This document shows, one piece after another, positions 9,464 to 18,878 of a stretch of 64,000 nt of DNA. Position 1 is the stretch's first letter. Each line of letters begins with the position of its first letter. The translations under genes were made by a program, and so were the position numbers. Under the pieces are notes generated by a model. It was given only the letters and a program-made list of their open reading frames with translations, was not told the origin of the DNA and searched no databases. The stretch is from contig NZ_JMPP01000006.1 in the NCBI RefSeq assembly GCF_000735435.1, forward strand, positions 1 through 64,000, given 5' to 3'. The stretch comes from Klebsiella planticola ATCC 33531 (GTDB lineage Bacteria; Pseudomonadota; Gammaproteobacteria; Enterobacterales; Enterobacteriaceae).

Positions 9464-10477
9464 TTAGCGTTTGTAGAATGCCGGGCACTCAGGCAGCGTC
9501 ACCTCAACCGGCTCGCTGGTTCCCTGGGCTTTAATACAGGCGTCAGCAGCCACGGATGCCGCATAGCCGTCCCATGCCGATGGGCCCTGCAGCTGACCTG
9601 CCTGAACATCATTGATGAAGGCCTGCAGCTCCACGTCGTAGGCTTTGATAAAGCGATCCTTCCAGTCGGTCAGGATGGCGGTCGACAGGTTAGCGGCTTT
9701 GCGCATCTGCACTGCTGACGGCTCAGGCAGGCGGGCAATACCGGTTTCGCCCACCACTTCGCACTGAATGTCGTAGCCGTACTGGCAGTTGACGAAGACT
9801 TCCACGTCGATCAACGTGCCTTTTTTGGTTTCAAACGACACAATCTGTGGGTCTTTCAGACGCGCGTGGGTATGGGAAGTAGAGCGCGGGAAGCGCACCT
9901 GTACCGAACAGTAGTCATCGTTGAGCAGCCAGCGCAGCACGTCCAGCTCGTGGATCAGGGTGTTGGTGATCGCCATGTCGGTGGTGTAGTTCTCACCGAC
10001 CGACTGGTTACGGTGTGCGCAGCGCAGCATCAGCGGCGCGCCGATATCACCATCATCAATGACTTTTTTCAGCGCCAGGTAGCCTTCATCGTAAGGGCGC
10101 ATAAAGCCCACCTGCACCAGGCGGCGGCCCGCTTTCATTTCCGCATCGACAATGCGGCGGCAGCCTTCCGCGCTCATCGCCAGCGGCTTCTCGCAGAACA
10201 CCGGTTTGCCGGCGGCGATCGCCGCGAGGGTATACTCTTCGTGCGTCGGATCCCACGAGGTGACAAGGATAGCGTCGACATCGCTGGACTGGATAACATC
10301 GTGGCCGTCGGTGTAGATTTCCGCCTGCACGCCCGGCAGCGCTACCGCCGCACGTGCGCTCTCCGCATTGATATCCGACACCGCCACCACGGTGGCTCCC
10401 TGTAAGACCTGGGTACAACGACGGATATGTTCTTTCCCGATGGCGCCAGCGCCGATGACACCTAATTTGAGTGACAT
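9464..10477 (-). CDS. iolG: Inositol 2-dehydrogenase IolG
   Basis: This 337-residue NAD-dependent dehydrogenase belongs to the Gfo/Idh/MocA family. The Rossmann motif GVIGAGAIG lies at residues 6-14, the family motif EKP at 96-98 with catalytic Lys97, and the active-site histidine at His176 (TLIHELD). It oxidises myo-inositol to 2-keto-myo-inositol (scyllo-inosose), the first step of the pathway. It follows iolD by 47 bp and precedes iolH. A good ribosome site (GGAG) precedes the ATG. Confidence 0.9.
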   Translation of the reverse strand: MSLKLGVIGAGAIGKEHIRRCTQVLQGATVVAVSDINAESARAAVALPGVQAEIYTDGHDVIQSSDVDAILVTSWDPTHEEYTLAAIAAGKPVFCEKPLAMSAEGCRRIVDAEMKAGRRLVQVGFMRPYDEGYLALKKVIDDGDIGAPLMLRCAHRNQSVGENYTTDMAITNTLIHELDVLRWLLNDDYCSVQVRFPRSTSHTHARLKDPQIVSFETKKGTLIDVEVFVNCQYGYDIQCEVVGETGIARLPEPSAVQMRKAANLSTAILTDWKDRFIKAYDVELQAFINDVQAGQLQGPSAWDGYAASVAADACIKAQGTSEPVEVTLPECPAFYKR

Positions 10478-10524
10478 AGTGGTTTTCTCCGTGATTCTGT
10501 AGGGTTCAAGGTGAGCGTTCTGTT

Positions 10525-12465
10525 CTAGTAATCCCGCGCTTCGGCGCGTTTTTCATTAATCATTTCAGCAACTTTGCGAATACGTTCTGACAAGGCCGTT
10601 TGGGCGACGCCGACGTTCCACCAGCTGCCGTAGGAATGCACCATGGTCTTCGGCAGCACTTTAATATCAATCAGCGTGCTGATCGTCTCGCGACGCGCGG
10701 CATCCAGCGCCTGACGCAGTTCATTCAGGGTGGTGACACGCCAGGTTTTGCAACCGTAGCCCGCCGCAATAGTGGCGAAATCGACCGGCACCAGGCCGCC
10801 CTGCAGCTGCCCGTTCTCCGCTGAGCGATAGCGAAACTCGGTGCCGAAGCTGCCCATACCGTGGCCAATCTGCAGGTTGTTGATGCAGCCGTTGGCCATA
10901 TTGTCGAGCAGTACCACGTTGATCTTCGCCCGCTCCTGCAACGAGGTCACCAGCTCAGAGTGCAGCATCATGAAAGAGCCGTCTCCGACCAGGGAATAGA
11001 CTTCGGTTTGCGGCTGCGCCAGCTTCACCCCCAGCGCGGCATTCACTTCATAGCCCATGCAGGAGTAGCCGTACTCTACGTGATAGGTGTTGGGGGCCCG
11101 GTTGCGCCAGACGCGCTGCAGATCCCCGGGCAAGCTGCCCGCTGCCGCCACAATTACCGCATCCGCCGCAAGCGTTTCATTGAGTACCCCCAGCACGCTG
11201 CTCTGGGTCAGCGTGGAGTCGGTGATCTGGCGAAATTCCCGATATACCGACTCGCGATCGAGAGCATCATCGACTTCCGGGACAAAAGCCTCTTCCTGCC
11301 AGACGGCCTGATAGACGCGCTGGGTCTCTTTCAGCTGGCGGCTCTGGACGCTGTCAATCTGCGCGCCCCAGTTCGCCTGCCAGCCTTCGCTGGCCAGCGC
11401 GCTGTCCAGTGACGTCAGGGCTTCGCGGGCATCGGCCAGCAGCGGAATGCCGTCAAGTTTCCAGGCATCGAAGTTGCTGACGTTGACATTCAGAAAGCGC
11501 ACGCCGGGGTGCTGGAACAACCATTTTGATGAGGTGGTGAAATCGCTAAAGCGGGTGCCGATACCGATAACCAAATCGGCTTCTTTCGCCAGCAGGTTGG
11601 CGGCCAGGCAGCCGGTTTCGCCGACGCCGCCGACGTTCAGCGGATGGGAGGAGACCACCGTCCCTTTCCCGGCCTGAGTTTCTGCGAACGGAATGCCGTA
11701 GCGTTCCGCGAAGCGGGACAGGGCTTCCCCGGCACCGGCATATTTCACCCCGCCGCCGCAAATAATCAGCGGTTTACGGCTGGCCTTAATGGCCGCCACC
11801 GCATCCGTCAGCTGGGCGGCGCTGGCCGGACGGCGATCGAGACGATGCACGCGGCGAACAAAGAACGACTCCGGGTAATCCCAGGCTTCGCCCTGCACAT
11901 CCTGCGGCAGACAGAGAGTGACGGCGCCGGTTTCCGCCGGATCGGTCAGGACGCGCATCGCGTTAATGCAGGCGCTCATCAGCTGTTCCGGGCGCGTAAT
12001 GCGATCCCAGTATTTGCTGACGGCCCGGAAGGCGTCGTTGGTGCTGATGCTGAGGTCATAACTTTGCTCAACCTGCTGCAGCACCGGGTCCGGCTGACGG
12101 CTAGCAAACACATCGCCGGGCAGCAGCAGCAGAGGAATACGGTTGGCGGTGGCCGTCGCGGCGGCGGTAATCATATTGGCCGCCCCCGGTCCGACGGAAG
12201 AAGTGCAGGCAATGATCTGGCGGCGCAGAGACTGGCGGGCGAAACCGGTGGCGGCGTGCGCCATACCTTGTTCGTTACGCCCCTGGAAGACCCGCATTTC
12301 GCCGCTGTCTTGTTCCAGCGCCTGGCCCAGCCCCAGCACGTTGCCGTGGCCAAAGATGGCGAAAATACCTTTTACGAATTTATGCTCTTCGCCATCCACG
12401 TCGAGAAACTGGTTATCAAGGAACTTCACCAGCGCCTGTGCCATTGTCAGTCTCAGTTTGCCCAT
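10525..12465 (-). CDS. iolD: 3D-(3,5/4)-trihydroxycyclohexane-1,2-dione hydrolase IolD
   Basis: A 646-residue thiamine-diphosphate enzyme of the acetolactate-synthase superfamily: N-terminal pyrimidine-binding domain ([15 protein letters not shown] contains the activating Glu region), a central domain, and a C-terminal TPP domain with the GDGSFM...NN motif. It opens the cyclic dione to 5-deoxy-glucuronate. The start is placed at [12 protein letters not shown] (12465), the usual N-terminus of the family; an in-frame TTG three codons upstream sits too close to the AAGGA site. It is the first gene of iolDGHE and is divergent from iolC. Confidence 0.93.
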   Translation of the reverse strand: MGKLRLTMAQALVKFLDNQFLDVDGEEHKFVKGIFAIFGHGNVLGLGQALEQDSGEMRVFQGRNEQGMAHAATGFARQSLRRQIIACTSSVGPGAANMITAAATATANRIPLLLLPGDVFASRQPDPVLQQVEQSYDLSISTNDAFRAVSKYWDRITRPEQLMSACINAMRVLTDPAETGAVTLCLPQDVQGEAWDYPESFFVRRVHRLDRRPASAAQLTDAVAAIKASRKPLIICGGGVKYAGAGEALSRFAERYGIPFAETQAGKGTVVSSHPLNVGGVGETGCLAANLLAKEADLVIGIGTRFSDFTTSSKWLFQHPGVRFLNVNVSNFDAWKLDGIPLLADAREALTSLDSALASEGWQANWGAQIDSVQSRQLKETQRVYQAVWQEEAFVPEVDDALDRESVYREFRQITDSTLTQSSVLGVLNETLAADAVIVAAAGSLPGDLQRVWRNRAPNTYHVEYGYSCMGYEVNAALGVKLAQPQTEVYSLVGDGSFMMLHSELVTSLQERAKINVVLLDNMANGCINNLQIGHGMGSFGTEFRYRSAENGQLQGGLVPVDFATIAAGYGCKTWRVTTLNELRQALDAARRETISTLIDIKVLPKTMVHSYGSWWNVGVAQTALSERIRKVAEMINEKRAEARDY

Positions 12466-12993
12466 CTTGCACAATCCTTATTGTTCAGTATTTGTGTGTG
12501 GGTTAGCGCGTTTTCCCCGTACTACACGCTTGTCACAGCCGCGGGAAATCGTTAACGTCCACTGGAATACTTTTGGATTATAGGCAAACATTTTTTTCAT
12601 TAAATAGAAATACAGAAAAAATATTTCATTTTGCGAGAGGGATCAAACTCTCTCTCTGTTTCACCCGTTTCACCCACGCCGCCCACACCGCCTTCGGCCG
12701 CTCAAGGCGCGCCGCCGCTTAAATATCCCTTTAAAAATCATGCATAAAGCACTCTCTTACCGAACCATGTCACAGCAGGCGTCATCCGCGCCTTCGATCC
12801 TTTGCAGAATGGGGCCTGGCGCGGCAGAGTGGTAGATCCCTCACACTTTTGGTTTTTTAATTTCGATCTCATTTGCAAATGAAATATTTATTTCTCAAAC
12901 TAGGGATATCCGTTCACCCTCAGGCTGTGTGTGGAGTCCTTGTCGGCATTCCGACCCTTCCGTACAGCAGATATGTAAAAGGAAAACCTAGCT
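12466..12993. promoter_or_regulatory. Divergent iolD-iolC control region with candidate IolR sites
   Basis: This 528-bp region has no convincing gene. The iolD-proximal part has GAAATA (12607-12612) and ATTTCATTTTGC (12623-12634). The iolC-proximal part has two adjoining perfect palindromes, CATTTGCAAATG (12870-12881) and GAAATATTTATTTC (12881-12894). The TGAAAT/ATTTCA vocabulary is shared with the iolR and iolA/iolI control regions and is proposed as the operator of the RpiR-type regulator IolR. The middle part (about 12660-12840) shows nothing clear. Confidence 0.6.
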
Positions 12994-14907
12994 ATGAATG
13001 CAGCAGTAAAGCGGCTCGACGTCATCTGTATTGGCCGGGTGGCTGTCGACCTCTATGCCCAGCAGATTGGTGCAAGGCTAGAAGATGTTGCCAGTTTCTC
13101 TAAATATCTGGGCGGCTCTTCCGGCAACGTAGCCTTTGGTACCGCCATTCAGGGATTAAAATCAGCCATGCTGGCACGCGTCGGCGATGAGCACAATGGC
13201 CGTTTTCTACGCGAAACGCTCGGCCGGGTCGGGGTCGATACCGAATACCTGATCACGGATAAACAGCGTCTCACCGCGCTGGTGATGCTGGGCATTAAAG
13301 ATCAGGAGACCTTCCCGCTCATTTTTTACCGTGATAATTGTGCCGATATGGCGCTGGTGCCTGAGGATATTAACGAGGAGTACATCGCCTCTTCCCGTGC
13401 GCTGGCGGTAACGGGCACGCACCTCTCTCATCCCAACACCCGCGCGGCGGTACTGAAAGCGCTGGAGTACGCCCGCCGTCACGGCCTGCGCACCGCGCTG
13501 GATATCGATTACCGTCCGGTGCTGTGGGGATTGACCTCGCTGGGTGACGGTGAAACGCGTTTCATCGAATCCGGTCCGGTCACCAGTCAGCTTCAGGAAG
13601 TGCTACATCTGTTCGATTTAGTGGTCGGTACAGAAGAGGAGTTCCATATTGCCGGCGGCAGCACCGATACGCTGACCGCGCTGAAAAATGTCCGCCATGC
13701 GACCAAAGCGACGCTGGTCTGCAAACGGGGCCCGATGGGCTGCGTGGTGCTGGAAGGCGACATTCCCGATAGCTGGGACAGCATTCCGCTCCAGCAGGGC
13801 GTACGGGTTGAGGTACTCAACGTGCTGGGCGCGGGCGATGCCTTTATGTCCGGTCTGCTGCGCGGCTGGCTGAATGATGAAGGCTGGGAACAGGCGTGTC
13901 GCTACGCCAACGCCTGCGGCGCGCTGGTGGTCTCGCGCCACGGCTGCGCGCCGGCGATGCCGACCAAAGTCGAGCTGGATGATTATCTGCTGCGGGCGCA
14001 ATCCGTGCCACGTCCGGATATCGATGCGCGATTAAACCATTTACACCGCGTCACCAGCCGCCGTCAGCAGTGGCCGGAGCTGTGCATTTTCGCTTTTGAT
14101 CATCGTAAACAGTTGGCGGATCTGGCCCATGAAACCGGATGCGATCCGGCCTCTATTCCCCGGCTCAAGCTGCTGCTGCTGGCAGCCGCCGAAGCGGCCG
14201 CCAAAGAGGCGGGGCTGGAACAGCGGAGCGGGATTCTCGCCGACGGCACCTACGGTCAGAGCTCGCTGAATGCCATTACCGGTAAAGGCTGGTGGATTGG
14301 TCGCCCTATCGAGCTACCGGGTTCGCGCCCGCTGCGTCTGGAGCACGGCAACATTGGTTCCCAGCTGATCGACTGGCCGCTGGAGCATGTGGTGAAATGC
14401 CTGGTCTTCTATCATCCGGCAGATCCGGCACCGCTGCGGGCTGAGCAGGATGCGCTGCTGCTGGAAGTCTGGCAAGCCTGCAACAAGTCCGGACACGAGC
14501 TGCTGCTGGAAGTGATCCAGCCGGAAAATGGCCCGGATAAAGACGAGCGTCACTACCACACGATGCTGGAACATTTTTACCAGCTCGGCATTCAGCCGGA
14601 CTGGTGGAAGCTGCCGCCGCTCTCCAGCGCCAGCTGGGAAAAGATCGCGGGTCTGATCGCGCGCGAAGATCCCTGGTGTCGCGGGATCCTGCTCCTTGGC
14701 CTCGATGCGCCGTCAGATCGGCTGCGCGCCGGGTTTGCCGAGGCCGCCGGCCACCCGATCATCAAAGGCTTCGCCGTCGGACGTACCATTTTTGGCCAGC
14801 CTTCACGGCGCTGGATGGCGGGCGAACTGAGCGATGAGGCGCTGATTGGCGAGGTGAAACGCAACTACCTGACGCTCATCGACTACTGGCGTGAAGCCCG
14901 CGGTTAA
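12994..14907 (+). CDS. iolC: Bifunctional 5-dehydro-2-deoxygluconokinase / 2-deoxy-5-keto-gluconate-6-P aldolase IolC
   Basis: A 637-residue fusion. Residues 1 to about 335 form a PfkB sugar kinase with the GGSSGN motif near 40 and the C-terminal signature LGAGDAF (catalytic Asp282). Residues from about 350 to the end are the DUF2090 domain (FAFDHRKQLADL, ADGTYG, KGFAVGRTIF), which is a TIM-barrel aldolase-like domain. The first half phosphorylates 2-deoxy-5-keto-gluconate; the second is assigned by family to cleave the product to DHAP and malonate semialdehyde. No separate iolJ is in the window, which fits. The start has an AAGGAAA site. It stands alone, divergent from iolD, and ends in a terminator. 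Confidence 0.9.
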   Translation: MNAAVKRLDVICIGRVAVDLYAQQIGARLEDVASFSKYLGGSSGNVAFGTAIQGLKSAMLARVGDEHNGRFLRETLGRVGVDTEYLITDKQRLTALVMLGIKDQETFPLIFYRDNCADMALVPEDINEEYIASSRALAVTGTHLSHPNTRAAVLKALEYARRHGLRTALDIDYRPVLWGLTSLGDGETRFIESGPVTSQLQEVLHLFDLVVGTEEEFHIAGGSTDTLTALKNVRHATKATLVCKRGPMGCVVLEGDIPDSWDSIPLQQGVRVEVLNVLGAGDAFMSGLLRGWLNDEGWEQACRYANACGALVVSRHGCAPAMPTKVELDDYLLRAQSVPRPDIDARLNHLHRVTSRRQQWPELCIFAFDHRKQLADLAHETGCDPASIPRLKLLLLAAAEAAAKEAGLEQRSGILADGTYGQSSLNAITGKGWWIGRPIELPGSRPLRLEHGNIGSQLIDWPLEHVVKCLVFYHPADPAPLRAEQDALLLEVWQACNKSGHELLLEVIQPENGPDKDERHYHTMLEHFYQLGIQPDWWKLPPLSSASWEKIAGLIAREDPWCRGILLLGLDAPSDRLRAGFAEAAGHPIIKGFAVGRTIFGQPSRRWMAGELSDEALIGEVKRNYLTLIDYWREARG

Positions 14908-14914
14908 CCGCGAT

Positions 14915-14950
14915 AAAACCCGCCCGCGCCTCCCGGTGCGGGTTTTTTTT
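14915..14950 (+). terminator. Rho-independent terminator after iolC
   Basis: AAACCCGC and GCGGGTTT form a stem around a GC-rich loop and run directly into eight T residues, just past the iolC stop. Confidence 0.85.
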
Positions 14951-14961
14951 CTGTTTCTTCG

Positions 14962-14982
14962 TGAAATGAATCGCGTATTTCA
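14962..14982 (+). promoter_or_regulatory. Inverted repeat upstream of iolR, candidate IolR operator
   Basis: TGAAAT (14962-14967) and ATTTCA (14977-14982) form a perfect inverted repeat with a 9-bp spacer, about 75 bp upstream of the iolR start. The same half-sites occur at the other iol promoters. It suggests autoregulation. Confidence 0.5.
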
Positions 14983-15057
14983 TCGCAAAAAATGAAAAAT
15001 TCGCTTCATTTGGTACACTGGAAGTTATATTCCTTTCATTTTCTCAGAGCGCAATCT

Positions 15058-15918
15058 ATGGCCAATAATCCGACCCAACTGACCATCCTGCAGGATGAAA
15101 TCCGGCGTCGCTACGATACATTAAGCAAACGCTTAAAACAGGTGGCACGCTATATTCTGGATAACAGTAATAGCGTCGCTTTCGATACCGTCGCCTCCAT
15201 CGCCCAGCAGGCGGATGTCCCGCCATCGACGTTGATCCGTTTCGCTAATGCGTTCGGCTTTAGCGGCTTTAATGAAATGAAGCAGATGTTCAGACAGCAT
15301 CTGATGGAAGAAACCGCCAACTATACCGAACGCGCGCGCCTGTTCCGCCAGACCACCAACGATGAAACGTCGCCGCCGGAAACGCCGACTGAAATTCTCA
15401 ATATGTTCACCATGGTGAATACCCAGGCGCTGCAGCAGCTGGCGATGCAGACCTCTGGCGATGATCTCGAGCGCGCGGTCGCCCTGCTGGCGGAGGCGGA
15501 GAATATCTATGTGATTGGCCTGCGCCGCTCGTTTAGCGTCGCCTCCTATTTGACCTATGCGCTGCGTCATCTTGACCGTAAAGCGTTTCTGATCGATGGC
15601 CTCGGCGGAATGTTCACCGAGCAGCTGAGCCTGGTGGGACCGAAAGATGTGGTGGTCGCCGTAAGCTTCTCGCCCTACGCGCGTGAAGTTGTCGAGCTGG
15701 TTGAACTTGGCGCCCAGCGCAAGGCGCGACAGATTGCGATTACCGACAGCCAGGTCAGCCCGCTCGCGGCCTTCAGCGATGTCTGCTTTGTGGTACGTGA
15801 AGCGCAGGTTGACGGTTTCCGCTCCCAGGTGGCCTCTCTGTGCCTGGCTCAGACGCTGGCCGTGTCACTGGCGCTAAACAGCAGCAAAGAACCGCAAACC
15901 CAGCAGAACCTCGCCTGA
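15058..15918 (+). CDS. iolR: RpiR-family transcriptional regulator IolR
   Basis: A 286-residue regulator with an N-terminal HTH_6 domain (about residues 10-85, with DTVASIAQQADVPPSTLIRFANAFGFSGF) and a C-terminal SIS sugar-phosphate-binding domain (about 120-265). It is placed in the inositol cluster between iolC and iolB, and RpiR-type IolR proteins repress iol genes in Salmonella and rhizobia; repression relieved by an inositol intermediate is inferred here. The start at MANNPTQ is preferred over an in-frame ATG 22 codons upstream, which falls among the promoter elements. The ribosome site is weak, consistent with low expression of a repressor. Confidence 0.87.
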   Translation: MANNPTQLTILQDEIRRRYDTLSKRLKQVARYILDNSNSVAFDTVASIAQQADVPPSTLIRFANAFGFSGFNEMKQMFRQHLMEETANYTERARLFRQTTNDETSPPETPTEILNMFTMVNTQALQQLAMQTSGDDLERAVALLAEAENIYVIGLRRSFSVASYLTYALRHLDRKAFLIDGLGGMFTEQLSLVGPKDVVVAVSFSPYAREVVELVELGAQRKARQIAITDSQVSPLAAFSDVCFVVREAQVDGFRSQVASLCLAQTLAVSLALNSSKEPQTQQNLA

Positions 15919-15929
15919 CCCTGCCCCCT

Positions 15930-16125
15930 CTCCCGGATTCCGCGCCAGCGCCTTATCCGGGCGACCATCCCCCTGTAGCCCCGGTCAGCGCAGCGCCACC
16001 GGGGGAATATCTCCGGCCTTCAGGAAACCTCCCGGATTCCGCGCCAGCGCCTTATCCGGGCGACCATCCCCCCGTAGCCCCGGTCAGCGCAGCGCCACCG
16101 GGGAATACTTGCGGGCAGCCACCGG
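15930..16125. repeat. Tandem duplication (99-bp period) of a REP-like intergenic repeat
   Basis: Two nearly identical units begin TCCCGGATTCCGCGCCAGC at 15931 and 16030 and run through GTAGCCCCGGTCAGCGCAGC. Each unit alone resembles the single-copy intergenic repeats elsewhere in the window; here the unit has been duplicated head to tail. Non-coding, between iolR and iolB. Confidence 0.8.
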
Positions 16126-16139
16126 GGAACAGGAGCAGA

Positions 16140-16177
16140 CAAAAAGGGCCGCTAAGCAAAAACTTAGCGGCCCTTTT
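16140..16177. terminator. Bidirectional terminator between iolR and iolB
   Basis: GGGCCGCTAAG (16146-16156) and CTTAGCGGCCC (16163-16173) form a perfect 11-bp stem with a 6-base loop, flanked by an A run on the left and TTTT on the right, so it can end both the plus-strand iolR and the minus-strand iolAB transcripts. Confidence 0.88.
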
Positions 16178-16192
16178 AACGCTTGCGATCCG

Positions 16193-17002
16193 TCAGTCGT
16201 GACGAGGATAGTCAGGACTGTTGATCCACGCGTGGTCCTCTTCCCAGGTAAACAACCACTTGCGCTCCGGCCCGGCCATCACGTTCAGATAATAGCTGTC
16301 ATACCCGGCAATCGCCGCGACCGGGTGATAGCCGCGCGGCACCATCACCACATCGTGGTTGTAAGGCGCCATGCAGGCATCCAGGCTGCGATCATCGGTA
16401 TATACCCGCTGGAGTGCGAAGCCCTGCGGCGGATCGAAACGGTGATAGTAGGTCTCTTCCAGCTGGGTCTCTTTACCCGGCTGCGCGGTATCGTGTTTAT
16501 GCGACGGCCAGGAGCTGGTGGCGCCTTCGTCGGTATACACCTCCACCACCAGCAGACAGTCGGCCTGCGCATTATCCGGCAGGATATTGTGCACCAGACG
16601 CTGATTACGCCCTTTGCCACGATGTTCAACGCCCACATCCTGCGGACGAATCACCCGTGCCGGCAGCGTACCTTTACCTGGCGCGCTGCACACCGCCAGT
16701 TCAAGGTCAGAATCCGCCGTCACCTCCACCTTGTCCTGCGTCGGGACATACACCGCCCACGGCGGCGTACGTTCAAACGGCGACATTCGCTGTCCCAGCC
16801 CGGGGAAGTCGGCCTTCGTCGTTTTAACCGACGCCAGCCCGGCAACCAGCACCAGACACAGCTCGCGCTCGCCGCTTTCCAGCGTAATGCTCTGCCCTTT
16901 TTTCAGCATCCACACATCAAAACCGATATAGCGCCAGCCGGCGCTTTGCGGCGTGATGTGCTGGATCTGCCCCTCTTTTCGTGATTTAGCCAGTAACGAC
17001 AT
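16193..17002 (-). CDS. iolB: 5-deoxy-glucuronate isomerase IolB
   Basis: A 269-residue two-domain cupin of the IolB/KduI-like family. The metal-binding cluster is visible in SWPSHKHDT and LEETYYHRF (two His, one Glu, His) with a further His in YNHDVVMVPRGYHPV. It isomerises 5-deoxy-D-glucuronate to 2-deoxy-5-keto-D-gluconate, the step between IolD and IolC. An AAGGAG site precedes the ATG. It is the second gene of the minus-strand iolA-iolB pair, 18 bp after iolA, and is followed by the bidirectional terminator. Confidence 0.92.
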   Translation of the reverse strand: MSLLAKSRKEGQIQHITPQSAGWRYIGFDVWMLKKGQSITLESGERELCLVLVAGLASVKTTKADFPGLGQRMSPFERTPPWAVYVPTQDKVEVTADSDLELAVCSAPGKGTLPARVIRPQDVGVEHRGKGRNQRLVHNILPDNAQADCLLVVEVYTDEGATSSWPSHKHDTAQPGKETQLEETYYHRFDPPQGFALQRVYTDDRSLDACMAPYNHDVVMVPRGYHPVAAIAGYDSYYLNVMAGPERKWLFTWEEDHAWINSPDYPRHD

Positions 17003-17020
17003 GGCGTTCTCCTTCGCCGA

Positions 17021-18526
17021 TTAACCTAATGTCGGCATGCTGAATTCAGATACGGTTTGCTGCCCTTCCGGCCAACGCACGGTGGCGGTTTTCATCCGGG
17101 TGTAGAAGCGCACGCCGTCAGGTCCATGGACGTTGAGGGCGCCAAATACCGAGCGTTTCCAGCCGCCGAAGCTGTGGAAGGCCATCGGTACCGGAACCGG
17201 CACGTTCACCCCGACCATTCCGGCCTGGACATCATGCACGAATTCACGGGCGGTGTGTCCATTGCTGGTGAAGACGGCGCTGCCGTTGCCAAATTCGTGG
17301 CTGTTCACCAGCTCCAGCGCGCTGTGATAGTCCGCCACGCGGACAATGCCCAGTACCGGTCCAAAAATTTCTTCCCGCCAGATGGTCATATCCGGCGTCA
17401 CGTGGTCGAACAGCGTACCGCCGACATAGTACCCGTCATCATAGCCTGACACGCGCAGCTTACGCCCGTCGACGACCAGTTTCGCCCCTTCGCTGGCGCC
17501 TTTATCGATATAGCCCAGCACTTTCTTCTGATGGGTATCGGAAACCACCGGGCCCATTTCGTTCTCTTCTTTGCCGCGCATGCATCCCGGCCCGACTTTC
17601 AGCGTTTCCACCAGCGGCTTCAGACGCGCAATCAGCTTATCCGCCGTTTCATCACCCACCGCGACCACGACCGGCAACGCCATGCAGCGCTCGCCCGCAG
17701 AACCAAACGCACCGCCCATAATCGCATTTACCGTCGCATCCAGATCCGCGTCCGGCATCACAATCGCATGGTTTTTCGCCGCGCCAAAGGCCTGCACGCG
17801 TTTGCCGTGGGCGCTGGCGGTTTTGTAGATATATTCGGCAACGCCGGAGGAGCCGACGAAGCTGACCGCCGCAATACGCGGATCGGTATACAGCTGCTCA
17901 GCATCATCGTTGCTGCAGTGCACAACGTTAAAGACGCCATCCGGCAGGCCTGCTTCCTTCAGCAGTTCAGCCAGGCGTACCGCGGCCGTCGGGGCCAGCG
18001 CCGGCGGCTTGAGGATGAAGCTGTTGCCGCAGGCCAGCGCCAGCGGGAACATCCACATCGGAACCATCGCCGGGAAGTTAAACGGCGTAATCCCCGCCAC
18101 CACACCCAGCGGCTGCATCAGCGAATAGCTGTCCACGCCGGTGCCGACGTCAGATGAGTATTCACCTTTAATCAGATGCGGAATACCGCAAGCAAATTCA
18201 ACCACTTCCAGACCACGGGTCAGTTCACCCAGTGCATCTGACCAGACCTTACCGTGCTCGCTAACGATGATTCCCGCCAGCTCCTCAGCATGTTGCTCAA
18301 GCAGCATTTTAAAGTTGAACAGCACGCGGGCGCGGCGTAGCGGCGTGGTGCGCGACCAGCTTTCAAAGGCATCACGGGCAACCTGAATGGCATCAGAGAC
18401 TTCCTGAGCGGTCGACAAAGTGACTTCGCGCACCACCTTGCCCGTCGCCGGGTCGTACACCGGCATCGTTTCATTGCTGCTGCTGGTGACGGTTTTCCCG
18501 CCAATAAAGTTTCCTGTGATCGTCAT
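17021..18526 (-). CDS. iolA: CoA-acylating methylmalonate/malonate-semialdehyde dehydrogenase IolA
   Basis: This 501-residue aldehyde dehydrogenase superfamily member carries the catalytic Cys281 in GSAGERCMALPV and the AAKNHAIV segment (250-256) that marks the CoA-dependent methylmalonate-semialdehyde group, in which the usual general-base glutamate motif is absent. Asn150 in TPFNFP matches the oxyanion residue. It converts malonate semialdehyde to acetyl-CoA, the last step of inositol breakdown, and possibly methylmalonate semialdehyde to propionyl-CoA (mmsA). It begins the iolA-iolB unit and is divergent from the iolI-like gene. Confidence 0.92.
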   Translation of the reverse strand: MTITGNFIGGKTVTSSSNETMPVYDPATGKVVREVTLSTAQEVSDAIQVARDAFESWSRTTPLRRARVLFNFKMLLEQHAEELAGIIVSEHGKVWSDALGELTRGLEVVEFACGIPHLIKGEYSSDVGTGVDSYSLMQPLGVVAGITPFNFPAMVPMWMFPLALACGNSFILKPPALAPTAAVRLAELLKEAGLPDGVFNVVHCSNDDAEQLYTDPRIAAVSFVGSSGVAEYIYKTASAHGKRVQAFGAAKNHAIVMPDADLDATVNAIMGGAFGSAGERCMALPVVVAVGDETADKLIARLKPLVETLKVGPGCMRGKEENEMGPVVSDTHQKKVLGYIDKGASEGAKLVVDGRKLRVSGYDDGYYVGGTLFDHVTPDMTIWREEIFGPVLGIVRVADYHSALELVNSHEFGNGSAVFTSNGHTAREFVHDVQAGMVGVNVPVPVPMAFHSFGGWKRSVFGALNVHGPDGVRFYTRMKTATVRWPEGQQTVSEFSMPTLG

Positions 18527-18878
18527 CTTCTCGCCTCATGATGTGGGAAGGCCAACGCTGCGGCCCCTTTCCGATTTTGCTGTGCTATAACCGTAGTAAA
18601 ATGAAACTTATATTTCAATGTTGATGTAGAATGAAATTCTATTTTGGTGATGACCGTCGCATTTCCCGGCCCCGGCGCTCGAGTTTCGTCAAGAAAGCGC
18701 CTGCGATAAGATTCAGCTGCGACGCCATCTGTACCCGATGTAACTTAGAGCGGTAAAGTACGATTATTTGCGAAGCAGCTCAAAGATCCACCATTTCAGT
18801 CATTGCTAATTATGAAATAAATGTTTTGACTTACAGTCGATCGAATAAACCCAACCTATCGTCATTCAGGAGAGCCAC
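18527..18878. promoter_or_regulatory. Divergent iolA / iolI control region
   Basis: The 352-bp region contains no gene. Near iolA there is TGAAA-N6-TTTCA (18602-18617) and the perfect palindrome TAGAAT-GAA-ATTCTA (18627-18641). Near the iolI-like gene, ATTTCA at about 18793 and ATGAAAT at 18812-18818 repeat the same half-sites. These are candidate IolR operators. The centre (about 18650-18780) shows nothing clear. Confidence 0.55.
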
